Of a stretch of 64,000 bases of DNA, positions 39,277 through 51,988 are shown piece after piece. How positions within the stretch are numbered: the stretch's first letter is position 1; each line of letters starts with the position of its first letter. The stretch is from contig NC_052614.1 of assembly GCF_016545825.1 (NCBI RefSeq), positions 17,316,559 through 17,380,558 of the forward strand, given 5' to 3'. The notes beneath the pieces were generated by a model, which was not told the DNA's origin, ran no database searches, and saw nothing but the letters and a program-made list of their open reading frames with translations. This DNA is from Eucalyptus grandis (Eukaryota > Streptophyta > Magnoliopsida > Myrtales > Myrtaceae). The position numbers and the translations under genes were made by a program.

Positions 39277-40431
39277 TTGAAGTGCTCCAAGTATGCTGCG
39301 TCCTCGATCATTCATGCGCATCGCCGTCCAGCAGAAGCTCGTATTGAAGGTCATAAAAACATTTTTACTAGGAAGAAAAAATTAGCTCCTCTAAAATGGT
39401 ATGTTATGCAGAGCCATGAAATTATGAATGGCCACTTGTTAGCAAGAAAAATCATGAGACTAGAGTATTTTGGGTAAGCAAGGAAACCGATTATATTAAT
39501 CATGTCTATTACTATCATTGCTATCATTGCTACCAAGTTTATGGAGATAATATTAATGCGCTACCAAACAAACTGCATCTAATGTCTCAGCCATGGCCAT
39601 TTTCTATGTGGGGAATTGATATAATTGGTCCAATTAACCTTCAAGCCTTCAATGGGCATCGCTTTATTTTGGTAGCTGCTGATTACTTCACAAAGTGGAT
39701 TGAAGAGAATTCATATGCCAATGTCACTGCGAGAAATGTGGCCAAATTTATTCGTTGTGACATCATTGCTTTCTATGGCGTATCTAAAGTCATCATTACT
39801 GACAATGAGTCGAACTTGAATAACAAAATTGTGGATGAGTTGCTTTGTGAAATCCAAATTCGCTATTTGAATTCGTCACCTTATCGCCCGCAGATGAAGG
39901 AGGCTATAGAGGCAAGTAATAAGAATATAAAGAAGATTTTGTCTAAGACGGTGGATAATTATCGTGATTGGCACGATGGATTGCCATGTGCGTTGATAGC
40001 GTATCGGACCTCAATACGCACATTGATCGGGGCAACACTTTTATCATTGGTTTATGGTGTGGAGATAGTCTTGCCGGTAGAGGTAGGAATTCCCTTCATT
40101 GAGAATTCTCTCACAAGTTAAACTTTCCAAAGCTGAATGAACACAGCAGAGATATGAACAACTAAATATAATTGACAAGAAAAGACTCAATGTTTTATGC
40201 CATGACAAGGTCCTCTGATCGCAAGGTTCGACCCAGGCATTTTCAAGTGGACAACCTTGTTTTGAAAAAAGTGTTGTCTATCATATTGAACTTGTACCGG
40301 AAGTTCACTCTGAACTATGAAGGCTCATATGTCATCAAGAAGATGATGCTCTAATTCTTGTAGAAATGGATGGCCGAGAGTTGCTAAAGCTTGTAAATGC
40401 TGATTCAGTGAAAAATATTTTCCATGAATGA
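39277..40431 (+). pseudogene. Ty3-type retrotransposon pol relic (integrase)
   Basis: Degenerate fragment of the pol polyprotein of a plant Ty3 (gypsy) element. 39277-39477 matches the stretch just before integrase (GHLLARKIMRLEYF). A frameshift near 39478 leads to a partial His/Cys zinc region (39480-39581, ending QVYGDNINALP). 39582-40121 carries the catalytic core, with WGIDIIGP, TDNESNLNN and a Glu giving Asp13, Asp74 and Glu110 (D-D-35-E) counted from 39582. After a stop at 40121 the reading continues in other frames to DGRELLKLVNADSVK and TGA at 40429-40431. Stops and shifts make it non-functional. No reverse transcriptase is present beside it. Confidence 0.85.
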
Positions 40432-41899
40432 AATTAGGGGACTTAAGAGTGATTCTTGATGCGATCCGAGTCATTTAGGTCATTCGTATTGTTTCCACCA
40501 TGCACATCATGCACACATGTATATGTATTCTTAACTCGTAGGTGCTAAATGACTTTTCAAAGAATCATGGAAGTGCCGATCGAACAACCTCACAAAAATA
40601 GACATATTCGCGTGAAAGAAACTAAGGTGAAAGAGGGGGGGCACCATTGTATCTTTTTCGACTGTTATTCCCTGTGATACGTTTATTTAACATGCTGTCG
40701 AGGTCACTTAACCGCCACATCGAGGGTAGATGTTATTTTTCATTAAAAAAAAAGTCGCCGAAGTGCCAATATTCTTAGCAATTGTTTTTCGACTTTGTGG
40801 ATCATTCATTTTGAGTCAAAATTCCCAATGAAGATTAATCTACTTAGATGATCTCGACCAAATGAAACTGAGATGTTAATTATGCTAAAGGAGAAATACT
40901 TAGAACAAAGAAAGGTGAGCCATTCCCAAACACGTCATTTTACCACTTTGAGAGTTGAGTGAAAAAAGAGCAATGTTGTTTAAGGACATGAAATTCATTC
41001 GCGACTGGTATACGGATCAAAATGAAAAGAGACATTTCTTTCCTTTATCATATACATCATAGGTAACCATAGTCAGCCTATTTGAGCCTTTTAATGTAGA
41101 GAATTTTTGCAAAAATATCCCTTCAAGAACCACCCCGCAATGGGGTAATTATGGTTGATTTTGGTCGACAATATTTGGAGAAAAAGGATGAGAGAGATGC
41201 TTTCGCTCTCACTTGCATCAATCTTTTTGTGGTAACTTCATGTGAATTCTTATTGAAGCTCGAAGTATTCCAAAGTGAAGAAAATTATTCTTTTTTCAAA
41301 ACACCGTGAAAACACTGATAAGAAGACGAGGTCATTTGCTTTCGAGAGGAAAGAGGAAGGATAGAGTACCCAAACACCGATACCAAAACACTGATAAGAC
41401 GAGGTTGCATAGAGGTTGCTACTGAAGGAAACCAGAGAAAATCGAGAGGAAAGAGGAAGGATAGAGGAGGAAGGGTGCTCGCGTAGTGGAGGAAACCCCC
41501 CCTCCTCAACCGTGATCGCCGGCCACCATTCTACACATAGCCGTGCGGAAGCTTCAGTCACAGTTTTTGGAGGAGAAAGGATATTGCCCGTCGTTCGTTG
41601 AAGCTTCATCAGTGACCATTCAACAGTAGAAGCTCCATCCCCGAACCAAGTAGGAGCCCGTCACACAAACACCCCATTTTTGCACTCCCCACTGAACCCG
41701 AGATCTGAAACTCCTTTTTCCTTGCAAGATCCTGAGCACCTCACATAGAACTAAGAATGATCCGTGATCGATAATGCTAACTTGAGATCTGTATGTTGAA
41801 ATCGAGGCTCGTTTCGCCATGAAATATAAATTGAGAACATATTTTTCGAAACGCATGACATATGTTCAATAAGATGCCTCAATGGAACCCCGAAATATA
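40432..41899. other. Repeat-derived sequence without genes
   Basis: Sequence downstream of the Ty3 relic, probably old element 3' region plus unrelated DNA. Contains a local direct repeat around 41340-41460 (a gaggaaagaggaaggatag block occurs twice). No gene supported. Confidence 0.4.
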
Positions 41900-42361
41900 C
41901 TTTGTTTGATCGACGTTTGAAGCTTGGTTTAATGTTTGATTGTTCATATATTGTCGAATTTTGTCTGATTTCTTCGTGTTTTGATGTGCTTTCATGTGAC
42001 TTTGCACCGTCTGAGCCGGTCTTGCATATGCCCTTTTGTCGAAGCTATCCTCCCCACGTCGGCGAGCCCCACGGTTCAAGGCCGTTTGAGTCAGCGTCTC
42101 TCCCCATTTTTTAGTGCCTTTGTGTATGTTTGATTTATGGAATTTCTGGTGTTCAAACCGTAGTTTAGGTGAGGGGTGTTTTCTGTGACATTTCGTGGTC
42201 GCTGGAGTGAGCAGCCGGCGTCGGTCGTTGCCGGTCAGGACGGACGGCGGGTAGATGATGGTGGCTTGGCGGACGGTCGTTGGCCGAGGCGATGGCACGG
42301 CGTTCTTCGTTCGGTAAAGTCGCAGGCGAAGAGAGTAGTCGGGGAGGAAGAACGTGAGTGC

Positions 42362-43057
42362 TAGGGGTGATCGGTTCCCGGTTCGGTCCGTTCCACCTTG
42401 GAACCGGGAACCGGACAGGGAGCACCGGTTCCCAAAATTGCGAACCGTGGACCGGACCATTTGGTCCTAGGACCGGGAACCGGACCGGACCATCGGTTCC
42501 ATCGGTTCGGTCCGGTCCGGTCCAAAAAATCAACTATACTTTTTTGCACTAAAGAACTAAAGAGTGACCGCGCTCTTGACTGATCAATTCAATTCGATTT
42601 TGGGCAATTCAACAAAACTAATCACACGTGTTCCACGTGCAAAATATTCAAACTTCACTTGTGTGATTCACGGGGAACTCTTGAAGTCTTAGTCCCACGT
42701 CGAAACTATCAACGAGATTTTTTCTATAAATAAAAGAGTAATAAAAAGGATTTTAATGGTCTCTTGGCCACATAAGAGGTTGCTACCTCAAATTGCAATT
42801 TTGGTTGCAATAAGTTATCATGTTTATATGTTTTATTAATTCTATGTATATAAATTATATATAAAAGTTTGGTCCAGTCCGGTCGGTCCGGTTCGGTCCG
42901 GTTCCCACCTTGAAACCGGGAACCGGACCGACCCTCCACCGGTTCCAAGATTAGGAACCGGGGACCGGACCGCCGACCGTGGGAATCGCCCAAAATCGAC
43001 CGGTTCGGTCCGGTCCGGCCGGTTCCCGGTTCGGGCGGTTCCCGTTGAACACCCCTA
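42362..43057. mobile_element. Non-autonomous hAT-type DNA transposon
   Basis: 696 bp bounded by TAGGGGTG at the left and its reverse complement CACCCCTA at the right. The 8-bp flanks are GTGAGTGC (42354-42361) and GTAAGTGC (43058-43065), one mismatch, the duplication length expected for hAT insertions. Both ends are packed with GGTTCCCGGTTCGGTCC-like subterminal repeats in opposite orientation. The AT-rich middle has no transposase. It interrupts the left arm of the large inverted repeat, and the matching part of the right arm lacks it. Confidence 0.85.
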
Positions 43058-46000
43058 GTAAGTGCACGGAAAAAAAGACGAAATGTGGAAAAGGACAAGA
43101 GGGTGAGAAGAAAAAATTATAAAATAAAAAAAATAAAACAAATAATAATGTGAGTATAAAAAATCGATTTTGATCTGACGCGGGTCTATCCGGGTTTGGA
43201 TCGGGTCAATGGGCCGGATTGGATAACCCGACCTCAGCCTGCTTCCCGAGAATAATAATAATAAATAAACTAAAAAACTCAGAAAAATATTTTTAAAAAT
43301 AAAAGCTGAAAATTCAGAAAATGATAATTTTTTTTTATTAAACTTAGGATTTCATAAAAAGTTTAGAAAATTCACAAATTAATAAAAAATTTAGAACTTT
43401 AGAAAATCATTAAAAATAAAAAAAAATCCAAAAATTCATTAAAAAAATTCTAAAAATATTTAAAAATTGGAACAAAAAGCTGATAAAAATCTAGAAAATC
43501 CGAAAAATCATTAAAATTTTCAAAAAATTAGAAAAATATTAAAAAAATCAAATTAAAGAAAAAATGAACAATAAAAAATTTCATAAAAATTCCATAAAAA
43601 TTGGAAAACCCTTTAATGAACTAAAACCTAAGATAGCCTTAAGGGCTCTACAATAGGGATTCTTGTTTTGACTTTGTCTTGTTTTCTTTTTTAGGGATTA
43701 TTTAGGAAGCTTGAAATTATTTTGTTAAGATTATAATTGATTGCACTTTTCAATATTTGGATGTTATTTCCTTGTTTTAGAATGATTAGGACAAACTTTA
43801 GATTTTTCTTAATAGGCTACTATGACGTTAATTAGCACATGATTAAGTTAGGTAATAAAAGAGCGTTAGCCTTAGTATTAACCTAATTAAGTCCTCAAGT
43901 CCAAAATCTTTGATTGTGTAAATTAATAAGATATCCCCCCATATCTTACTGCCAAACCCAAAAAGGCTAGTAGTGACTCCTTAGTCAAAATTCACATATG
44001 GTTATTAATTAAAAATTTGAACACTCGATGTTGTGCGTATGAGCTTGAGAGAGCTCGAGTTAAGGGAAGGTCGTCGACTCGAAATTGAGGATATCCCTAA
44101 ACCTAACACAAGTTCCCTGCTCTCACGAGAGGGGTTAAGTCACGATAACTTGGCTACTCCATTGGAGATATGAGGACTTAGGCCTAATTGACTTGATTGT
44201 GTTGTTATCTAATGTGTTTTCGTGGCGGCGCATTCAAGAAGGTGAGGTAAGTCCACTAACCTCGTGTTAAACATTGGTACAAGTTGGAGTAATAAGAGGT
44301 GGAGTCTTTGTTGACACTTTGTTTTGTAGGTTAGTGTAAGGAATGAATGATTATGTAGATGACTTTGAAGTGCCGTTTGGATATAAATTGTTGTTTTTGC
44401 TTTTACACATACTCCAACACTACACCTATGCACACACAACCTAGAGTCAAACCTCAGTTGCACCCTCAAGCAACCCTTAAGAGGTGTTGAGAATTGATTG
44501 GACTATATGTAGTTTGCATCAATAAGACAATCATTCTTGATGCCGTTCATTTTCTAGAAAGAAATAGGTCCAACCCACCCGCAGTTTGCAACATTGGAAA
44601 TGGCTTACTATTTCGTTGAGAGGGGAGCCTTAAGCTTATAATACACCCTACTCGTTTAGCCGTCGAAACCTCATAAAATCATGTGTATGTTTATATGATT
44701 GAAACTCCGTCTCGCCAACCCAATGTTTCCGTATTTTCTTTTTAACTTCTCTCAATTCTTATTCTTTTACATTATTACCATTTATTTTTTCATGATCCAT
44801 GCCAATTAATCAAAGCATCCTCTCTTGGTCTTGATATAATGGGAATGTCAGATATCCAAATCATCCCGCTCCTTGATGAGGCTCTTCGGGTAGGGTTTTG
44901 TAGGATGACCCCACAATTCCAAGAATACGTGCAAGAAAGGCTGGGTAATCTCATAAGGCTCTTAAGATTGATTATCAAGTCAGCATGGTCCCAGCCCTAG
45001 TGCATTAATGGAGTCATACAACTTCAACATTCATCTTCAGTCGTTATGAATTAGCCCAACTTATGAGGAGTATGAAGCCGCCATTTGGATCCACTCCTTT
45101 GACAGATTAATTGAACCACTATTAGGATCAAAACCTACAAGTGCCTTATCAGATTTTTTATAAATCAATAGGTCGAAATTGAGAAGGTTTTAAAATGTAA
45201 CGCCAATCTTTGCCCCTCATCATTTTTGACTGACAAATTTTCAAACCTTCCTCGAGAATTAGGTTCCCAATCTGCTAAGGTTTTAGCGGTTTTGTTATAT
45301 TCCCAACTTCAAAGATAGCTTTGAACCCTTTGCTGGTTCACATAGTTAGACAGGTATGCATCAAATGAAATTTTACCAATATGATTTTAGCTTAGACATT
45401 TTTATCACTTAATCGATTTAAATTCAACAAAAAAGGAAATCTTCATGCATCTATCGGTCTTTTATACATGTGGTTTATGTCTCACCTCAAAGATCTGCAC
45501 TCTCATGCGCATACTCAAAGTGATCAAGTATACTCTTCATTCCAAGGCAAGGTACCTAAACAACCTTTTGCCTATGGATGTGTTACCTCGAGTGTCTTTC
45601 CATAGAACAAATCCAATAGTGGCTAGGATAGGTCAAATTCCTCGAAGTGTGCCTTAACTGTGAAGTGGACGATCCTATCCAGTTATTGAGAATTTCTAGA
45701 AGGATTTCATATTACCCCTTGAGGATAGTCCGATAATATAGCACCCTACAAAAGATGGCGCCATCCTATAAAGTTGGGCTATTTAGATTTGACATCCTGT
45801 GCGGAAATCTAAGGGAAGATAAGTAACTAAGTTGCAAGAGGAGTTTGATTGTATCAAATGTGCTTGGAAACGATGCCCACAACAAACCATCACGCGACAT
45901 GTTTGGAAGGGGCAATCTATATACTCCTCGATGCGTGGTGGATATTCATCTCCTCTTCCAAACCTATAGGTCGCGTGATGGTTTGTTGTGGGCACCATTT

Positions 46001-47549
46001 CTAAGCACATTTGATGTGATCAAACTTTTCTTGTAATTTAGCTACTTAATCTTCTGTCAGATCTTTGCGCAGGATCTTGAATCTGAATAGCCCGGTGGCG
46101 GCATCTTGAAGGGCATCGTACTATTGGACTATTCTCAAGGGGTAATATGAAGTCCTTCTAGAAAATCTCAATAATGAGATAGGATCGTCCACTTCACAGC
46201 TAAGGCGCACTTCATGAGATTTGGCCTATCCTGGCCACCATTGGATTTATTTTATGGAAATATACTCGAGGTAACACATCCATAGGCAAAAGGGTTGTTT
46301 AGGTATGCAGCTTTGCCTTGGAATGAATTTCTCGAATGGGTAAATATACTGGGTCACTATGCGCATGAGAGGACCCAAATCTTTGAGGTGAGAAACAAAC
46401 TACAGACCCGACATGTGCATGGGGATTTCCTTTTCTGTTGATCTTACATCGGTAAAGTGATAAAAAGGTCTCAGTTAAAATCATGTTGGTAAAATTTCAT
46501 TTGATGCACACTTGTCACACTATGTGAACTAGCAAAGGTTTAAAGTTGTGCTTGAAGTTAGGAATATAAAAAAAATCGCTAGAACGAACGCCTTAGCAGA
46601 TTGGGAACCTAATTTTTGAGGAAAATTTAAAAATTTATCAATCAAAACTGATAAAGGGCAAAAATTGGCATTATTTTTTAAAACCTTCTCAATTTTGACC
46701 CTATTAATTCCTGAAAAATCCACTAAGACACTTGCGAGTTTCAATCCTAATAGTGGTTCCACTAATTTGTCAGAGGAGTGGATATCAATGGCGATTTCGT
46801 ACTCCTCATAAGTTGGGGCTTAGTTCATATCTACTGAAGATGAATGTTGAAGTTGTATGATTCTAGAAATACGATAGGGCTTGGACTAACTAGCTTGATA
46901 ATCGATCTTGAAGAACCTCCTGAGCTTACCTAGCATTTCTTACACGTACTCTTGATATTGTGTGGTCATCCTACAGAATCAAGAGCCTCATCAGGGACAA
47001 TCAAAGACAAGGATGACTTGAATATCCAATCTTCCCATTTTATCTCGATCGGTAGAGGATGCTTTGATTAATTGCCATGGATCATAAAAAAATAAATGAT
47101 CGTAATGTAAAAGAATAAGAATCGCATAAACAATGGATTTGTGAGACGGAGTTTCAATCACATAGATATGCGCATGACTTTGTGAGATTTCGACACATGG
47201 GTAAGGTGTACTATAGGTTTAAGGCTCCCACCTCAACAAAATAGTAAGCCCTTCCAAATGTCACAAATTGCGGGTGGATCGGACCTATTTCTTTCGAGGA
47301 AATGAGTAGGGTTGGGAATGATTGTCCCATTGGCATAAACTGCGTGTGGTCCAATCAATTCTCAACACCTTAATGGTTCCTTGAGGGTTCAGCCGGGGTT
47401 TGATTGCAGGTTGTGTGTGCATAGGTATATTGTTGAAGCATGTCTAAAAGCAAACGACGGTTTATATCCAAACACTACTTCAAAATCATCTACATAATCA
47501 TTCATTCCTCACACCAACTTACAAAATAAGGTGTCAACAAAGACTTCAC

Positions 47550-47722
47550 CTCTTATTACTCCAACCTACACCAACATTTAACACGAGATTAGTGGACTTA
47601 CCTTTTTCTTGAATGCGTTGCTACGAAAACATTTTAGATTCCTCTTATTACTCCAACTCACACTAACATTTAACACGAGATTAGTGGACTTACCTCACTT
47701 CTTGAATGCGCTGCTATGAAAA
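47550..47722. repeat. Local tandem duplication in the right arm, about 91-bp period
   Basis: Units begin cctcttattactccaac at 47550 and 47641, and both contain aacacgagattagtggactt. The left arm has the block once (near 44221-44310), so the duplication arose after the arms separated. Confidence 0.8.
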
Positions 47723-49200
47723 AAATTAAATAACACACAATCAAGTTAATTAGGCCTAAGTTCTCATCTTTTTAGTGGAGTCGCCAAGTTGTCACAACCT
47801 AACCCCTTTCATAGGGGAGAGAGCTTTTGTTAAGTTTAGAGGTATTATCAACTTTGGGCCGATGACTCAAACTCTCATAAGTCCATATCTCGTGCGACAT
47901 CGAATATTCAAATTTTTAATCAATTAAGTCTATATTTTGATTAAGGAGTTGCCACTAGTCTTTTTGGGATTGGCTAGAAACCAGTAAGATACAAGAGGAT
48001 ACCTTTACTACTTACGCAACTAGAGATTTTGGACTCGAGAACTTAATTACGTTAGTCTCCTTTTAGTACCTAATCTAATCATATGCTAACTAACGTCGTA
48101 GCAATCTATAAAAAAAATCTAAGGTTTGTCCTAACCATCTTAGAACAAGGAAATGACATTCAAATATTGGAAGGCGCAGTCAATTAGCATCCCAAATTGC
48201 CCTTGAAAAAGAAAACAAGACAAAACAAAATAAGAATCCCTATTGCAAAGCCGAAAAAGAATCCCTATTGTGAAGCCCTAAAAGGTTATCCAATTTTAGG
48301 TTTTAACATTTTTAAAGGGTTTTCCAATTTTTCTAGAATTTCTTGATTTTTCAGAATTTTCTCAATTTTTAATATTGTTATAATTTTTTTTTATTTTCTG
48401 GTTTTTCTATTTTTAATGATTTTCTGAATTTTCTAGATTTTTATGAATTTTCTGATTGTCCCAAAATTTTTAAATATTTTTTTCGAATTTTTTTATTTTT
48501 AATGACATTTTCGGATTTTCCCAAATTTTTATTGATTTTCTAAAGTTCTAATTTTTTAATAATTTTTTGAATTTTTAAGTTTTTTTATTTCCTAAAATTT
48601 TAAAATTTTCATCATTTTCTGAATTTTTATTTAAATATTTTCCGAAATTTTCCATTTAATTTTTTATTAATTAATTTATTATCATTATATTTGGGGAATG
48701 GGCTCGGACTAGTTTTACTCGATCCGACCTAAACCCGGATCCGACCCGCGTCGGATTAAAACCGATTTTAATATTTTCATAATATTTTTTTTTTTGAAAA
48801 TTTTCCTTTTTCTTCTTTCTTTTGTCTTTTTGCCGCTGCCGGACCTCCATCGTCGGCCGGTCATCTACCCAGACCCACGTCCACCAACTCAGGCCGCTCA
48901 TTCCGGCGACCTCAAATATTCAACGAAATAAAAACGTACGGATCCTAAATTTCTAAAACCAACTATTCATCAAACAAACAAGCACGAAAATGCTAATTTG
49001 AGGAAAGAATAGCCTAACCGGGCTGGCCTTGAACCACAGAGTGCACCGGCGAGGGGAAGGCTTCCGGTGAAGAGGAGGACTCACGGCCAACTTGACGACG
49101 ATCGATCCTTTCCACGAAATCGCATGAAAACACGTAGAAAAACCCGAAAATCAAGCGAGATTCAAACAATACGAGAGAAAAAGAAGTAGTTCTTGAGATT

Positions 49201-50573
49201 CAACGAAGAACGTGATTCGACCCTCTCTCAGGCATTTTGTCGAACATGTGATATGCAGACTTTTACAATAGCATTCCGATTCGGTTTCTAAACGAATTTT
49301 TGTCCAAAAACCATGCACGCAGACTTATAACACCATTACTAGCAGAAAAATGGCTTTGTTTCATCAAAATTTCGTCAAAAACAGTAATCGATTAGGGCGT
49401 GAACATGAGAACTTTTCGGTCTTCTTTTAGACATTTTAGCAAACACATGATATACGGATGCGAAATTTGAGTTTTCAACTCAGAACCAACACCATTTCCA
49501 AGCCAAAACATGACCTATCATGCTATAAACGTCATCATCCGTCACTAACCTATTTCAGTTTCACATACTCAGCCACTGAGTTCAATATTTTTGAATCCCC
49601 AATAGCACGAAGAAACGGCCGGCACTCCACCCTTGCTCCGGTGAACTGCCACGCTTGACGGTGCTCGTCGCTCGACCACGAACACGGGCGGTGACCGACG
49701 GTAGGGCTCGATATGAACTCCAGCGAACTCCTTTCTCAACTCTCCAGAAAACTCCCTCTCTCTCTCTCTCTCCCCCTCCACCATTCTCTGCAACCTCCTC
49801 CCCTTTTTTTTGGCAAAGCCTCGTCTCTCTCCGAATCTTTTCAGCTTAGGCGTCCTCATCCCTCATGCCAACTCAGCCTTCTAGAAGGCTTGGCTTGGCT
49901 TGCGTCATAGCTTGCTGTTCCTCCTTCGCTTGCGGGCGCGCGTTCACGCTTTGCTCGTCACCGTCCTCGCCTCCCACGCGCCTCTTTTTCTTTTCCTCTT
50001 CATGGGCGTTGGCTCATGTAAGCAAAGAGAAAGAAATGACTTTGGGCTGGGCTTTGTTATTTTAAACTTTAATGGGCCATGAAAACATTAATAGAGATGA
50101 GTTCAACGAAGTTGGGGGAAAAAGTGGGCCAAAAGGAGGAAATGAATGGGAAGCTGGGCTTAACTCTTGAAAGGACCGAAAATTGATTGGAATGATGGGC
50201 TGAACACGTCGGCCCACTGAACCCGACTTTTCATTTCATTTCATTCATCTTTTCAATCAATATATATATATTTATATACATTTTTCTTTTTACCTTTTTT
50301 TAATAAATTTTTATAATTTTGCAAAATAAATGAATATTTAAAAGGTTGACAAAAATTCGGGTGTCAACTAGTGTCGTGATCTTCCCACAATCTAAGGGTT
50401 TGGCTAATAGATTATAAAGTCTAGACTTAACTTAGACTCTTCCAAGCTCATAAAAATTCACAACTTAGGATTCTTAACATGCAAACGATTTTTAATAAGG
50501 AGTTGCCATTAATCGGCTTATGATGGGTTGATTAAACCTAAGTAAAGTAATGTGAGATTTACTTTACTTGATT
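49201..50573. other. Repeat-derived sequence between the inverted repeat and the LTR element
   Basis: Includes a CT-rich tract near 49751-49772 and, at about 50345, gttgacaaaaattcgggtgt followed by caac, which looks like the 3' edge of an old LTR. 50490-50570 contains aaggagttgccattaatcgg, related to aaggagttgccactagtctt at 47943-47962. No gene. Confidence 0.45.
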
Positions 50574-51988
50574 TTGGGAGTGAAGCTTGGGGTTATCGAG
50601 TGAAGAGTGAGAGGTAGAGGGGACAAACATAACTGGTCCGTGAGAGTGGCGTTAAAACGGTTGGTGCTAGGAGTTCTATGATAGAAGGATTATATCACTT
50701 AGGAGCTCTGAAGGTGGGGTTGGCCTCCCGTGCATGAATTGGTCGGGAGCTGATGCTGCTCTCCTGACGAGGCCATGGCAGGCCGAAACCAGTTGTTGAC
50801 CCTAAAGAGATATACTATTTCACTCGATGGACTAGACACCCGAGCAAAGCTGAGCGTGGTACGATCTCGTATAAAATGGTTATTCGCCGTATTGTTCTTT
50901 GGAATAACTATAGAATGAAGGTTGGTCTAGCGAGTTCCGCTCACCAAGCGCCGCACGGGTTGATCCGGGGCCAAGGAAACTATCGACCCGTGACAAATGG
51001 TATCAGAGCGAGGATCCCTTCAGTAGGTGGGTGATTCAAGGAAAAGCCTGTGGTCTTTCTGGTCCTATGAGGGTGGAGAGTGATTGCCAAGGCCAAAGGG
51101 CTTAGACAATGTGTGGCTCTCGTCTAGTTTCTGGGATGACAATGGGGGTATAGGAAGGAATCGAATTGGTCGCTGAATAGAGATAACGTTCCTGGATCAA
51201 TGGGTGAATTTTAAGAAGAGGTATGCGATTATGTTTCCACTAAGGGGACCCTCTGTTGGCTTGCTGATATTAGGAGGAGCTTAGTAGGCAAAAGAAGGTG
51301 CTGCCATAGGTGCAGTTGGCCAGGGGTGCCACACTTGTTGGGAAGCACAAGTGACTGGAGTTTTGTGAACAACTTTGATCAGGGGAAGCAAGTAATGAAG
51401 TAGTGAGACTGTTCTGTTGGGCGATCATTGCCATCTATATAAGTCCTAGGGAGTGGCTTTGATGGTTAGGGAAACATAGGGAAGCAACAAAACAGCCGGC
51501 AATGAGGGCATTGCGAAATTGAGTGGGAGAGAATGTCACGGTCCGTAAATTATCCCGTACCCATGTACCCTTGGGAGTGAAGCTTGGGGTTATCAGTGAA
51601 GAGTGAGAGTTAGAGGGGACGAACATAACTGGTTCATGGGAGTGGCGTCAGGATGGTTGGTGCTAGGAGTTTTAGGATAGAAGGATTATATCACTTAGGA
51701 GCTCTGAATGCGGGGTTCACCTCCCATGCACAAATTGGTTGGGAGCTAATGTCGCTCTTCTGACGAGGCCTTGCAGACTGAAACTAGTTGTTGAGCTTAA
51801 AGAGATCTACTATCTCACTCGATGGATTAGACGTTTGAGCAAAGTTGAGTGTGGTATAATCTTGTATAAAAGGGTTATTCGCTGTATTGTTTTTGGAACA
51901 ACTATAGAATGAAGGCTGGCCTAGCGAGTTCCGCTCACCAGGCGCCGCATAGGTTGATCCGAGGCCAAGGAAACAATCGACTTGGCCA
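50574..51988 (+). mobile_element. Short LTR retrotransposon remnant (TRIM-like or internally deleted)
   Basis: Two direct repeats of about 420-455 bp flank only 538 bp. The 5' LTR is 50574-50995, lacking its first about 40 bp and ending CCGTGACA. The 3' LTR starts TGTCACGG at 51534 and runs to about 51988. A tRNA-Met primer site and a purine-rich stretch (51521-51533) sit at the expected places. The internal part has no gag or pol, so it is a non-coding, TRIM-like or deleted element. LTR copies differ by many substitutions, so it is old. Confidence 0.8.
50998..51009 (+). other. Primer binding site for initiator tRNA-Met
   Basis: TGGTATCAGAGC lies two bases after the 5' LTR end at 50995. This is the standard initiator tRNA-Met complementary site of plant LTR retrotransposons. 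Confidence 0.85.

Larger units (their letters stand above)
41900..49200. repeat. Very large inverted repeat, symmetry point near 45,932
   Basis: Two arms mirror each other from the centre outward with little or no spacer. Checked pairs: 45901-45909 with 45955-45963; about 45655-45760 with 46100-46205; 45545-45610 with 46250-46315; 44221-44280 with 47580-47625; 43190-43250 with 48690-48745; 42180-42260 with 48860-48930. The coordinate sum stays near 91,860-91,920 until the 696-bp insertion at 42362-43057 shifts it by the expected amount. Identity by eye is roughly 80-90 percent in the inner part and lower outside. The arms encode broken frames that read alike on opposite strands (for example SQSAKA and KIEKVLK phrases), suggesting retroelement gag-like remnants. 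Outer limits are approximate. Confidence 0.82.
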
